Assembly: GCA_951230915.1 (NCBI GenBank)
Contig: OX579633.1
Location: 3,472,001 to 3,536,000, forward strand
Reading direction: 5' to 3'
DNA: 64,000 nt
DNA from: Antitrichia curtipendula
Taxonomy: Eukaryota > Streptophyta > Bryopsida > Hypnales > Leucodontaceae
Position 1 is the stretch's first letter, and each line of letters starts with the position of its first letter. Positions 21,620 to 33,884 of this stretch are shown here, in pieces. A program made the translations under genes and the position numbers. The notes under the pieces were generated by a model that saw only the letters and a list, made by a program, of their open reading frames with translations, searched no databases and was not told the origin of the DNA.

Positions 21620-23095
21620 TCACCTTGAGGTAGACAATGTTCACAAACTTGAAGGACAATGGAAAATTAGGAGTATTTTCTACATTTTGATTTGATAAGT
21701 TAGAAACAACCAGTACCTTATTATTTTATGCATTTTAGTTAAAGTGTAAAAATTTAAACATTGTTTTTGAAATTAAGGATCATAAAGGAAAACACCAATT
21801 GGAAATAAATTATGAAATAGATGGTATGTGAATTCCTTAAATGAAAATTCATTTTTTCCCAAATCATTATCTTATTTATAATACATAATACAAGAACATT
21901 ATTTTTTTAGCAAGGAATTTTTTTGAAGCCAATACCTTTAAATTGTTGTTGTACTTGCAATAGTCTTGCATAAGAATATGCATTGCACCGATAGATAGAA
22001 ACAATCCTTGACAACCATTTTTGTCTCATACACCATTGAGTGTGAGTATTTCAAGTGTCAACTTCTTCTTTTCCTTTCAATAAATAAATTAACAACCACT
22101 TGCAACCATTGAGCATGAGTATTTTAAGTGTCAGCTTTGTCTTAAGTTTTCTTTTAAATAACTATAAAAACCACTTGTAACCATTGAGAGTGATTTGCCA
22201 ACGTCAATTTTTTATTCTTTTGAACCACTAATAACCACTTTTGTGATTCACACCATCATGGATGAGAAACCTCCTACATGATAGGAATTCACTTGCAACC
22301 ACTGAGCGTGACTCTCGAACAAGCGCCAACTTATGTTTCATCAATAAATTATAAGTTACTTCACCAGACAATTGTTTGGTTCTCTGTGACCAAGGAATCT
22401 TATCTTTTCAATAATTGAATTCCCTATTCATCTATGACCGGACAAAAAAACACAAACAAAAGTGACAAACTGTTGTACATGAAAACTTACATGCCACTGT
22501 TGCATAGGAAAACTGGTAAAAAACGGAGACCTTGTTTTGTCTTCCACAACTAGTGAGCACCATTCTTTTTCAACCCTAAACTTTTTTTTTAATAAATATT
22601 GGACCCCATTGGCAATTGGAAGAAGATTCCAATGCCCTTGAGTATGGATTATGTAGATCCCATATGGATGATTTATAAATTTTCAAAGAATTGTCTCTAT
22701 GTGTAATCGAAATCAAAACCAACGTTAGACTCTCATCAACTTTCAATTTCAAAATGCGTACATGTTGGTGTAATTGATCAATATCTAGATAAAAGGGACT
22801 CTTTGGGGGTGGAATGTACGTATTCCATATTGGGCTGTGTTGATTGTGGGTGTATGTACCCTTAACCCTGCAGCTTGTTTATTCTGCCTCCCTCCCCATG
22901 TGAAGCAGACCACTTTCAGTCCCATCGTTCATGGCCATAAAATACTGGTCCATCACAATTGAATTTCATGTCTATTATTCAAAAGCACAGATCAAAAGAA
23001 ATGTGGACTGCGTCAAATGTTGCACTTGAAATTGACATGGATTGTTGCAGAAACAATAATGAAAGAGATACCGATTGTTTCAATGCTAATCTTAA
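21620..23095 (+). repeat. dispersed repeat, copy 1 (forward)
   Basis: Matches 28430-30240 in the same orientation: GATCACCTT.AG.TAGACAAT, GGATCATAA.GGAAAACACC, GAAGATTCCAATGCC and ACTGCGTCAAATGTTGCA occur in the same order. No coding capacity is visible. The repeat class is unknown. Confidence 0.7.
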
Positions 23096-23657
23096 GGCCA
23101 CTTCACACTATAGCCAAAGGTCGAGAGGCCGTGGGTTTCCACCAACCAAATTTCAAGAAACTAAAAGTTTGGCCCTCTTGAACCCTTCACACTAGAAGGC
23201 ACAAGTCCAAAGGTCATCACCCTCCAACTACCTATATGGCAATAAATTGCCTACATGGCGACAGACTCAAACTATGGCCGAGAGTCCGTCAACTTATGAC
23301 AAGATCTCAACCGTTAGATTGGTAGGTGGGAGTTCATTGCGAAGAGTTTGGACTTTGGGCTTGGCCTTTAGAGGCTTCACACTATGGCCGTCCAAATTAA
23401 GAGGCCGTGGGAGTTCATTGCCAAGGGTTTGGACTTTGGACTTGGCCCTTTGGAGGCTTCACACTATAGCCGGCCAAAGGCTTCAATTCTTAAATTTTAT
23501 TGCTCATTTCTTTGAACTCTCAACAAAGTTTGGCCACTCAATCCCACGAGCCTCTTGACTTAGTCGGCCATGGTGTGAAGCAACCCTTACATCCTCTAAT
23601 TGTTTAGTCACATCAAAACTAGGTGATACCTCAATAAAATTTGGCTATTGGTCAAAA
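23096..23657. repeat. short tandem repeats around CTTCACACTATAGCC
   Basis: CTTCACACTATRGCC occurs at about 23101, 23376 and 23457. Between the last two, an 80-bp unit with GTTTGGACTTTGGRCTTGGCC and GAGGCCGTGGGAGTTCATTG is repeated. No gene is seen. Confidence 0.5.
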
Positions 23658-24531
23658 CCCTAAAGTCCCAAGGTCTTCTTTCCATCAAAAATCACTCAAA
23701 ACTGCCATTTTCATTGCAAAGAGCAAAAAAAAAATTTAACTTGATTTAAAAAAAAATTGATCAGAAGATCTTGTACTAGACTAGTATAAGAATGCGTGGA
23801 AGAAATCTCAGAAATTTTGACCATATAGATTGCAAGATATTTGCATTTAAAGTGAAGAAAACAAGTTTTTTTACACCATGCTCAACTAGATTCTTTGACT
23901 TAAAATCTTCTTAATTAAATTTTTTTGCACTACTGATTTTGATTTTCTAATTATTTATGGTGAAGAATTGAGTTGAAAATCTAAGAAAAAACATAAAAAA
24001 AACACCTAATTTTCACTCATTAAAAATTTATTAAGTAGAAGTATTGTACATTCAAGATTCAAGGGAAAACAATACCGTTAATAGCTCTAAAATAGAATTG
24101 AAACACAATAATACCAATGGTGAGATTGTTCTAGCAAGAAAACCTAACCATGCCTACCAATTTCTTTTGAAAAATTGTAAGAATTGCATTCATAAATGAA
24201 TTCTATAAGTTATTTTTTCTAAAAGATGCTTAGATTGTCCATAACTTTCTCATCACTAGTACAAATAGAATGAATCAAAGTTTCAAATATAGCCAAAATA
24301 TCATCTTTGAGATTAAAAAAATTAAAATAAAAAAAGTTTAATTTTTTGTGATTTTTTTTGGGCTACCCTTTGCTTTTGGGCACTAATTGAAAAAAAAAAT
24401 CATACTCCCCGAAAGCTAATTTGATTTTCTATCTTCAAAAAAGGTTTCAAAAAATCATGTCAAAACTTGAAACCACACAAGCCTACCCAAAATCTCAAGA
24501 ATACCTTGTAAGGACTATGAGATTTTAGAGG
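23658..24531. mobile_element. non-autonomous piggyBac-type element (family B), diverged ends
   Basis: The left end CCCTAAAGTCCCAAGG follows AAAA. The right end GATTTTAGAGG is followed by TTAA at 24532-24535. The interior matches 18196-19125 closely (AGATTGCAAGATATTTGCAT, GTTAATAGCTCTAAAATAG). Confidence 0.68.
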
Positions 24532-24535
24532 TTAA

Positions 24536-26084
24536 AATGTAGTAGTAATTTGGCTATTCTTATCTCCAAATAATGAAAATTTGCTTTACAAAAAAATAGC
24601 CATTGTCTTTTGTCAATTGTAGCCAACTGGTGAAAATCGTGCATAAGAAAACAAAATTGAATGGCACATGAAGTTGAAACTCTGTTGATTTGTGGTATTA
24701 GTGACATCTGCAAATTTTGTGTCATCGACAAAAACTTTTTGTGGAAATTAATAGAATTATAGAGTAATATTTTTAATCTGAAATAGTGTGGTTTGGATAA
24801 AGTAGTTTCTCACCATTGGTAGGACAAATCAATGTAGATGAAAGGTGTTCAATCAGATTTAAAAATTTCAGAATGGATGGATCTAAAAAGTCAAATAAAT
24901 GAAAATCCTAACAATAAAAAAAACAAGAATTTAGTGGACATTTGGCATTTTGAAAGAGAGATTTTTTTATTTTTATTTTTCCCATCATGCAAATTTTCCA
25001 CCACCTATGAAACGGATGGGCACAACTTCCACTATTCCACCTCACAAGTTGCAAAATTTTGTCATTTCCCACCATATTATGATCAAACTTGGATATTTTG
25101 AATTCATATTTGGACTTAATAAACCTAAATTCACTTGAGAATATATATCCTTTGAACGTCGACACGGACGCCAAACGTCCGATGGATGACAGGGAATCAT
25201 TGTAGTAGGACAAAAGTACAACTATTCATCCTTGGATTTTTGTTGTGAAAAGGGAAGGTCTTTTATAGTAGTTTGACTTCCAATGAATGCTTTTGCTATT
25301 TTTTAAGCCATTGATTCACACGGTAATGAAAAGGGATGATTTCCAAGGTTACCCCCTCGTCCTTAAAGGAATATATATGTATGTATGTCCATGTTCCTTT
25401 TTGAAGTGAGGTCCGTCTGTCCTTCGTGCTCATATTTCCTCACATGTGCAAATTTTGTCAATGCAAAGCCTCCTCCACTTCGATCGATCCAAGTCATCCA
25501 GATTCTAGAGTCCATTACTTTTATGTTAAAAATTTTTAAGTGTGGTGGGTCTTCAGCCATGGAATCTGCAGCAAAATGAGGGCCACAGTTGAGACCTGCT
25601 TACCATTTGCAGCTTGGGAGTTGGGGACTCTGTCGGGCACACGCCTGTGAAATGCTTCGGTGACGACACCCGACAAGCCCACTGACTTTCAGAATTTTGG
25701 AGTAATTGATAACTCTTGAAGCCCATGACGAAGGGGGTCACCACAATGCTTTGATTATTCATGGATCAATAGGTGCATTTTTTTGTTTGTGCAGTGAACA
25801 ATGAAGTCATCCTTCAGACACTTTTAGTCACCAGATGACGAGAGAGTCCTTTCATGGGTTGACCAGCACTTCGAGAACCATTAACCCTAATAAAAGGATG
25901 GGCTAGTGGCAGTGGAAAATCATCCTTTTGGATGCCATGTGAAATATTGGCTTACGGAAAATGCAAAAGCATTCATTGGAAGTAAAACTATTGTAAGAAA
26001 ACCTCCCCGTTTCACAACAAAATTTTGAGGATGAATAGTTGCAAATCTGTTTTACATAGTAAACTATTTCATATAGAACTTTTT
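24536..26084. other. no gene seen
   Basis: The sequence is AT-rich with short unsupported reading frames. Some segments (GAATAGTTG around 25215 and 26030, GGACTTTC and CATTGGAAGT) recur in inverted order around 25220-25300 and 25960-26050 (CTTTTATAGTAGTTTGACTTCCAATG against CATTGGAAGTAAAACTATTGTAAGAA). This suggests an old inverted-repeat element of about 0.85 kb. Confidence 0.4.
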
Positions 26085-26505
26085 TTTTCTTTAAATTGTA
26101 AAAATTGAGTTAAAAAATAAATCCAATATGATTGCCAAGAAAATGCCATGATTGCTTGGGAAACAAAATGCTCCTTAACTTTCACATCACTAATCCAAAT
26201 GTAATAAATCAAAGCTTTCAATGTAGAAAAAATATACATTCTATAGGAAAACAAAGTTAAAATTTTTATTTCAAATTTTTGGAGATTTTTTTTTGTTGCT
26301 CAACAATATGAAATTATGCTTAGGAAGGCGTAACCTTTGCTTCAAGGCACCAATTAAAATAAAAATTAGATTCCTAAAAAGCTAACGTGTTTTTCTATCT
26401 TAAAAAAAGCTTAAAAAATCACACAAAAATTTAGACCTTAGAAACCAACCCAAAATCCATTTTATCCCATGTACAAACTTTGGTCCTTTAGATGATAAGG
26501 GACTT
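26085..26505. mobile_element. fragment of a family-B piggyBac-type element
   Basis: It matches the right half of the other family-B elements (ATGATTGCTTGGGAAACAAAATG, CTTTCACATCACTAATCCAAATG, AAAGCTAACGTGTTTTTCTATC) and reaches a decayed end GGTCCTTTAGATGATAAGGG. The left half is missing. Confidence 0.5.
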
Positions 26506-26509
26506 TTGA

Positions 26510-29500
26510 AACTTATTTATTTTGCTCATACAATGTGGAAGTGGACATTACAAGTTTGTCGAGTCATTTCAAACACATTCTATGTTGAATAGGCATTGGA
26601 TGTTGAATTTATATGAAGTTTTTATTCCATTTCAAACCAATAGTTCTTAATCTTGTAAAACTTTGAATGGTGTTTTCAAGCTAGGTTTCTTGAATAGTAG
26701 AAAGGGTGTATTTTGTTGAATACTATATGATACCTTGAGCACTGTGTCTTGTCCTCCCATTCTATAAAAATACATTTTACTTCTTCATCTAAACTAAAGT
26801 AATTGCTATGGCTAAGAAAACCTTGGTATGAAGAAAAATTCTAATTATCAATCCCTTTTGAAATCTACAAGGAACAAGAAGCTCATTCAACCCTTGAATG
26901 ATTTGGACTATATTTTCACCAATTTTTTTTTCAAAATTGCCATTTCTAGTACAAGGTCCAAATTTTAGGGAAAAAATCATTTTAGGATCCATATAACCGT
27001 AGGATTTGGTTTGAGAAGATGCGGCAAAAATTTCAAAAATTTTCACCATATAGATTGCAAGGTATTAGCGTTTGAAGTGACATAAATCATTTTTTTAGCC
27101 CTGCAAAAAACTAGGCAGTTGCACTTTGCAAGGTCACATTTGTATGAAAAAATGTCCAAAATGCTAGTGCATCTTTGGGTTCCTTCGTCAAGGCAAGTTG
27201 GCTACATGCTTGAAAATTTTCAGATTGTGTGGAATTGTAGAACATATAGGAAAATAATAGTAAGCAGAAAGAAGTAGATAATGATTCAAAATACTAAATT
27301 GTTAACAATTTATTTATGAAATTGAAAATGCCAATCTCATTTGTACTGAGTTGCCCAAATTTGCTATGTTGCCTCAAAACGCAGCTTGGGCATTTAGGGG
27401 TTAATTGAGTTCCTATACTAAAATCATTGGACAATACTGCATTGTATTTTGATATGTAGCATATTGCATAGTGAGGTAGATTAATATTACTTTTAGCACA
27501 TTTGTATAGAATTTTTGTTATATATTTAACTTCAATATAAATTTTTGGTCATTTGCAATAACTTCTTTTTAAAATTAGACTAAGAACTATCATTCCTATC
27601 TCAAAATTTCCTACAAAGTTGTATCTAAAATAAATTATTTGGTAAAATCTATAAATCTTTAACCAATAAATATTTGGTTGAGACATTTGAGAGAATAGAA
27701 AAGATTGCATTACATTTAGTCTTTTGGCAAAATAGAAGGAACCTTTTATTACACATAATAAAGAAAATAGGTCGAGTCAAAGAATGATTGTCCTAGCTAT
27801 ACAAAACTAACTTGCTAACTATATAAAAAAATAAAAATAAAAATTGGAGGTAAGAAAGCATTTATAAGGTTGATTTCGACAAATTGTGATTCTTTTCTAC
27901 ATTTTTCCTTTCAGAGTGGACTCTCTATGCTACAATAGTTCTTATGAAAATTGTAAAAGAAATATGCAATTGTCTACATTCTTTAGACATGTTGGGTCCT
28001 AATGCTAATATCTTCACATTTTACAATGAACTTTATGTCAATTGATATGATAAAGAAGAAAATTTTGAAATTTGATATATACACATATATGTACACATGT
28101 ATAAATTGTAGGAGGTTCAAATTAGTGTGTTGATTCTTCTGTACCTTTAGCCTCTATCCTTGTCATCAATAAAAAAAATACACTAAGAATAGTTGTTAAA
28201 TTTTCCTCACTAATTTAGTGATATTTTACACTAATTAAATTTTTTCTATTGTTGCAAAGAAACAAAGTGAACCACTTAGTTACTATTTTGTGAATAATTT
28301 AAACTAATTAGATTACTATATAAATAATTTTTTGTAATAGTATACATTTTGTAATATTAATGTTTGTTGCATCATAATTGAGCCTTTATATAATTGATTA
28401 GGTATGCCTTATATCCCAAAAAATCAACTTGATCACCTTAAGATAGACAATCTTCACAAACTTGTAGCACATTCTCTAGAAAGTAGGAAACTAGAAGTGT
28501 TCTCCACATTTTGATTTAATAAATTAGGAACAATACACATTGCTACACATTGTCAGTATTAGTGTTGTCCTTATTATTCTATGCATTTTAGTTAAAGTAT
28601 ACCAATTTAAACTCTGTTTTTGAAGTTAAGGATCATAAGGAAAAACACCAATTGGAAATAAATTTGGAGATAGATGATAAATGAATTCCTCAAATGAAAA
28701 GTCCTTTTTTCCCCCATCATTGTCTTATTTAAAATATATAATACAAGAAATTCATTTTTCTAGCATTGAATTTTTTTGAAGCCAATATCTTTAAACTGCT
28801 ATTGTGCTTGCAATAGCCTTGTATGCAACACCTTGTAGAGAAATATCCATTGCACCAATAGATGAAAATAATCCTTTTTATTTTAAACAACAATTGAGCA
28901 TGGGTATTTCAAGTGTCAATTTCTTCTTTTTCCTTTAAAAAACAACAACTAGCAACCACTTGCAACCATTAAGCAAAAGTATTTCAAGGGTCAACTTCAT
29001 CTTAGGTTTTCTTTCAAATAACTTAACAAAGCATTTGCAAGCATTGAATGTGACTTTTGAGAGTCAACATTTTTTTTCTTTTGAAATAGGAAACTAACAA
29101 CCACTTTTTTGTGACTCACCAACCATCATTGATGCAAAACCTCGTACAATCCTACATGATAGGAATTCACTTGCAACTACCTCAGTGTGATTTTCCTTTT
29201 AATCAACTTTTTTTTTTAATCAATCAATCAACAACCCTTTTTTTGACTCACATTGGAAAACCTCCTACATAATAGGACTTTGTTGACGATGAACTTGCAT
29301 TTCATAAGTTTCATCAATAAGCCTATAAGTTAAATCACCAAGCAACTATTTGTTCTCTATGACCAATGATATCTTAACTTTTCAATAATCAAACTTTCTA
29401 TTCATCAATGAATGGATAAAAAGCACAAACAAAAGTGACAAACCAACTTACATGCCACAAATTCAATTTGTTATATAGAAAAATTGGTTTTAAAAAAAAG

Positions 29501-30240
29501 AAACACTATTGACATCCTTTCTTGTCTTCCACAACCAATGAGGACCATTCTTTCCAACTGATGCCATTTCTCCATGACTTCCTTCCAAACTAGATAAAAC
29601 ATTGAATGAAAATGACAATCACCATCACCTAGAAGATGGAGATAAGAAAAAGGAACTCCAACCCTTGCATAGGAAAACAAGTTTGTTGTGGGATAAGGTA
29701 CATGCACCTACTATTGACCCTAATTGCAACTAAACATGCTTATCGATACTAAAGAATTATTTTTTTATAGTGAAGATTCCAATGCCTTTGAGCATGCATC
29801 ATTTAGACACTACATGAATAATTATAAATCTTCAGAGAATTGTCTTTAGTTGTATTTGAAACCAACACTTGAGTCTACTCATAGACTTTCATTTTCAGAT
29901 TGTGTACGTGTTGTCTAATCAGTCAATATCTAGAAAAGAGGGACTCTTTTTGGTCCAAATGTAGGTGTGCATTTTGGGCTTAGTTGATTATTGGTGAACG
30001 ACCTCTAATCCAGTAGCTTGTTTCTTCTGCCTCCCCCCCACATGGAGCACGTGACCCACTGCCATGAAATACTGGTTTAATTATTGCAATTGAATTTCAC
30101 ATCAATTATTTCAATAGGAGAGATAAAATGAAATACCAACTGACTGCGTCAAATGTTGCAATTGAAATGTATACGGATTGTTGCAGAAACAATAACAAAA
30201 GAAACACCGATTGTTTCAATGCTATTAAATCTTACATTAC
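26510..30240 (+). repeat. dispersed repeat, copy 2 (forward), interrupted by an element
   Basis: This is the longest copy. 26680-30000 matches 47424-49700 in reverse, and 28430-30240 matches 21620-23095 directly. The element 26891-27400 lies within it, and the inverted copy lacks that insertion. No protein is supported. Confidence 0.7.
26891..27400. mobile_element. non-autonomous piggyBac-type element with a related empty site
   Basis: The left end is CCCTTGAATGATTTGGACTA, a diverged form of the 11030 left end. The right end GGGCATTTAGGGG is followed by TTAA at 27401-27404; the left flank TCAA (26887-26890) is one change from TTAA. The length is 510 bp. It is a shortened relative of 11030-11974. 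The inverted repeat copy at 49441-49500 carries a single uninterrupted TTAA at this site. Confidence 0.85.
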
Positions 30241-30865
30241 CTTGATTGTTAAATGACTGCAATTGAAATTTACATTGATTGTTAAAGAAGAAAAGAGAAC
30301 AAAAGAAACTAACCTAATGCCCACTGTTTTATTGGAATTGGAATTACAACTATTGTTGCAGAGAATAAACAGAGCAACAGAAATTAATATTACCTACTTA
30401 TTTCATTGTAATTGCAATTGCAATTTCCATTGGTTGTTGCAAAAAGAAACAGAACAGAAACACCAATTGTTTCATTGCAGTGGTTAAGAAAAATCAAAAC
30501 AGAAGAAACTAATGTCGATTGTTTTACTACACTTCAAATTTACATCAATTGTTGCAGAGAAGAAATAGAAGAAATGCAACTAATATCTATTGTTTTTGTT
30601 TTTGTTCTTTTTTGAAACAAATGGAATCCATTGCAAAAAACCCCAAAACATAACAGCTAAGCCACGGGGGCTAGACAAAGAAAAAAAACAAGACAGAAGA
30701 AAACTAAGATGTTGTTTCACTGCAATTTTACATCGATTTTTGTATCTTAGATTCCCATTTGTTCCATTGCACTTGAAACTGACATCACTCGTTGCATACA
30801 AAATCAGAACAAAGAAACATCAAATGCTCCATTGCTCCAAAAATTTACTCGAAATTTACATCGAC
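30140..30865. repeat. diverged minisatellite built on GATTGTTGCAGA / CAATTGAAATTTACAT
   Basis: Blocks of ATTGCAATTGAAATTTACAT, GATTGTTGCAGA, AACAGAAGAAAC and ACCGATTGTTTCATTGC recur about six to eight times at 70-90 bp spacing. Copy 1 of the dispersed repeat (22985-23090) has only one such unit, so the expansion is local. Confidence 0.6.
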
Positions 30866-31279
30866 TAAGGTAACATGCTCTTAAAGCGACCATTTAAGGG
30901 CTGGTCCACCTTTTTCACACACTTTCATGGACAGAAATATTTTTAGATCATTTTTTAGAGAAAGAAAAATAGATGCGGAACCTAGTACAAGTGGTTTTGT
31001 ATTTTTCCAAGCTTTTTTGAATTACTTATAAATTTTCAAAGATTTAGGGCATAGGCACTTATTTGTGACCACAGGTCTTCCAAAATCCGTCCACTTATAG
31101 CTTGTAAAGAGACGTGCAGAAATCAAAGACAATGATTGGCTCTTGCAATATAAAAATAATTTTTCTTCCATGCATTCAATTGTTAAAGTGATCCATTTAA
31201 GGATCACCCCATCTCCATTCTCCACCTAAAAATAGGGGTGCTTTGAAGAAGATGGGTGCTTTTAGAGCACACTACCTTA
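30866..31279. mobile_element. 414-bp element with TAAGGTA terminal inverted repeats
   Basis: The left end TAAGGTAACATGCTCTTAAAGC is the inverse of the right end GCTTTTAGAGCACACTACCTTA (about 18 of 22). The interior (GGGCTGGTCC, GTGGTTTTGTATTTTTCCAAGC, GAATTACTTA) matches 32939-33355. It has no coding capacity. The target duplication is not clear. Confidence 0.65.
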
Positions 31280-31406
31280 ATTGTTGCATACTAACAAGAA
31301 AACTAATTGTCTCATTTTTGTTTCAAATCCTAAAAAGAACTAGAGAAAAAATCACATCGCCACGGTAGGCATGATGGCGGACCGCGGACGGACAGGGTGT
31401 TGCCAC

Positions 31407-31738
31407 TAAGGTAACAAGCTCGAGAATAGTTCGGGCATCAAGCACCGCCCACCTGTAAAATGTACACGATTTGTACATGCTGTTATTTCATAGCCTTCAC
31501 TGATGTACAAACAGTGTACATTTTAGGGGTGGACGATTTTGGAGCCCTATGCCAGTTCAGCTTCAAAATTTCATAACTAAATTCAAAAAGCTCCAAAAAA
31601 AATGAAACGACTTAGGTCAGATGCCAAATCCACTTCTCTTTCAAGGAAGAATTTACTGGAAAAATATTTCAAGAAGTTTCACCTTTCCAAAATTCAGTTT
31701 CAGCTCTTAGGTGGGCGATTTCTGGACCTGCTACCTTA
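31407..31738. mobile_element. 332-bp element with TAAGGTA ends and an internal hairpin
   Basis: The ends TAAGGTAACAAGCTC and GGACCTGCTACCTTA are inverted. The interior differs from the other two TAAGGTA elements. A long inverted repeat lies at 31446-31534 (see findings). Confidence 0.5.
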
Positions 31739-31909
31739 CTAACGAGCATCATTGCGAATCCGGGTTGTCCACACCGTTGCCCACGGGATTTGCACGTCAG
31801 GCCATGTTGAGGCCAGGTGACCAATGCCTCCATGTGCTTCAATCTCTCTCTGGCTGTCATCACTCATAGGTCCCTCATTTCCTCTGCGTATTCTTTTGCT
31901 GCAAGTTAA

Positions 31910-32712
31910 CCCCTAAGTGCCCAAGTGACCATATATGGTCGATCTGAAAATTCAGGCTCATTTTGGTGCGGGCAGTTAAATTCGTTTAACCGGTTTAAAA
32001 AAAAAATTCTGGCAGTTTTTAGGATTAACTATTGAAAACTTTCATTTTTCACTGAAAAAGGTACATATTTGATTGTTGAGAGGTCTCCAAAGCCATATAT
32101 TTCCATTAGTGGAAGAGTAAAGCTTGCTTATTTTACTTCATTTTTCAACTTTAAGCAATTTCACTTGATTTGGGATCTAAAAACTTGTACTTATCCATTT
32201 GCTTTGAAAATGGTCCCAATGGAAAGAGGAAAGTATTTTCATGATTTTCACCATTGAAAATTTTAAAAGAAATTATTGATTTGGATTTTTTTGTGATCTA
32301 TACTTATTATAAAAAAAATTGCATCTCAACAATTGCAAGGTGGATTGTGTAATGAGTTTAATAGCTTTTCGTGTGAAATTAAGTTTTTTGAAAGTGTATT
32401 TTAGTGTATTAATACAATTTGTAGTTGTTCATGTCACCTCTAATCCCCAAAAAAATTTATGTGCAAATTTCTGAAACATTGTGGGGAGGGGCAGCATACT
32501 AAAAATAGAAAACTTACATTTCTCTTGTTATAATCTCACAATTCTTACGCAATTTTGCACTCAAAATTGGTGTGTACTAATAAGCAAGCTCTTTAAACAT
32601 CCATACGGTTAGATTTTGAAAAAACAACAATTTGCTTCAATGGGGATAACTATAAGCCAATTCTCTTTTTTCATACTCAAAACACATTGGAAAATGCTTA
32701 GGCATTTAGGGG
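31910..32712. mobile_element. non-autonomous piggyBac-type element (family C), TTAA duplication intact
   Basis: The left end is CCCCTAAGTGCCCAAGTG and the right end CTTAGGCATTTAGGGG; the length is 803 bp. It is flanked by TTAA at 31906-31909 and 32713-32716. The interior differs from families A and B. A fragment of the same interior (TTTCATTTTTCACT, TTTGAGAGGTCT) recurs at 52200-52290. Confidence 0.83.
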
Positions 32713-32938
32713 TTAAGTTAGCTCCGATTTTTACCGGCTTATTGCCACTGATGAGGCACACAACAATACTACTGCTGGAAGTGGAATGACACTCCCTGAG
32801 ACATGATAAAGCGGGCGCATATTCATCGCTGCAGCTTGCATTTGGTTGGATTGTCTGTCTGGCCGGACGCCATCGCGTGATGTTGCTGTAAGGGGGAAGT
32901 GCCAGGAGGAGAGAGAGAGGAAGTTACTGTGGGGTGAG

Positions 32939-33355
32939 TAAGGTAGGAGGCTCAGAAATGGCACATTTAAGGGCTGGTCCGCCTTCTTCTTTGTGTATCT
33001 CAATGGACGGGAATAATTTTAGCTCATTTTTCAGAAAAAGAGAAATAGATGAGGAATCTAACCCAAGTGGTTTTGTATTTTTCCAAGCATTTTTGAATTA
33101 CTTACAAATTTTCAAACGAGTTGGGTCATAGGTCCCTATTTATGACCCTAGGTCTTTTATAAACAATTCACTTGCAATTCTAAAGAAAGGTGGAGAAAGC
33201 AAAGCAAATGATTGGCTCTTGCAATTGATAATGCTTTTTTCCTTGATTCATTCAATGACTATACATGTCCATTTCAGAACCAACTCACATCCATTTTACA
33301 GCCATTTATAGGGTCCATTCTCAATGCCCGTTCCATTTTAGAGCCTCCTACCTTA
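32939..33355. mobile_element. 417-bp element with TAAGGTA ends and a 12-bp flanking duplication
   Basis: The left end TAAGGTAGGAGGCTC is the exact inverse of the right end GAGCCTCCTACCTTA. The flanks are CTGTGGGGTGAG (32927-32938) and CTGTGGAGTGAG (33356-33367), 11 of 12 identical. Long target duplications (9-12 bp) point to a Mutator-like group. The interior matches 30866-31279. Confidence 0.7.
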
Positions 33356-33367
33356 CTGTGGAGTGAG

Positions 33368-33884
33368 AGAGACGAACTGAGGATCACCAAATGCCCAAGT
33401 TTAGTTTAGTTTTTTAGTTTGTTTTTTAATTTAAATTTTCTTTCTTTCTTTCTTGAAACACATGGACAAATTCCATTGATAAAAGAAATAAGTACCAAGT
33501 CTTTGGCAGAGATTTTTTCATTTTCAGAACAATATTAGAGCAAAAAAATTTAAAATACAAAACCAAGCCAAGCGAGAGAAAGCAAGCTCAAATTGTTGTT
33601 TTTTGAGCTTCTTGGATTTTGCTTAAATTTGAACAAAAAGACAACATTTTGATGGATTTCATCAACTTTTTTTGGAATAGTAACTATATAAATTCAAACT
33701 AAACATGCTAGAGAGCACATGGGAAAAGAAAACACAACAATATCACTTATGGATTGGACCATTAATCGTGAAAGCTAGACCAATTTTCTTTTATATCACA
33801 TTGTTATTTATGTGGTGGTGTTTTTGTGCCAAAAAATTGGGTCCAATTGTCAAAAATTGGATGGCCTTTACTAGTTTACCGTAA
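33368..33884. other. no gene seen
   Basis: AT-rich segment with a short TTTC run near 33440. Nothing is supported. Confidence 0.4.

Noticed and set aside
21430..21633. Plus-strand frame through the GCGATACTGGG minisatellite
   Set aside because: The protein repeats mirror an 11-bp DNA repeat, not a conserved domain.
30590..30868. 92-codon frame near the minisatellite
   Set aside because: Translation follows the GATTGTTGCAGA repeats; no domain, and the related dispersed copy lacks it.
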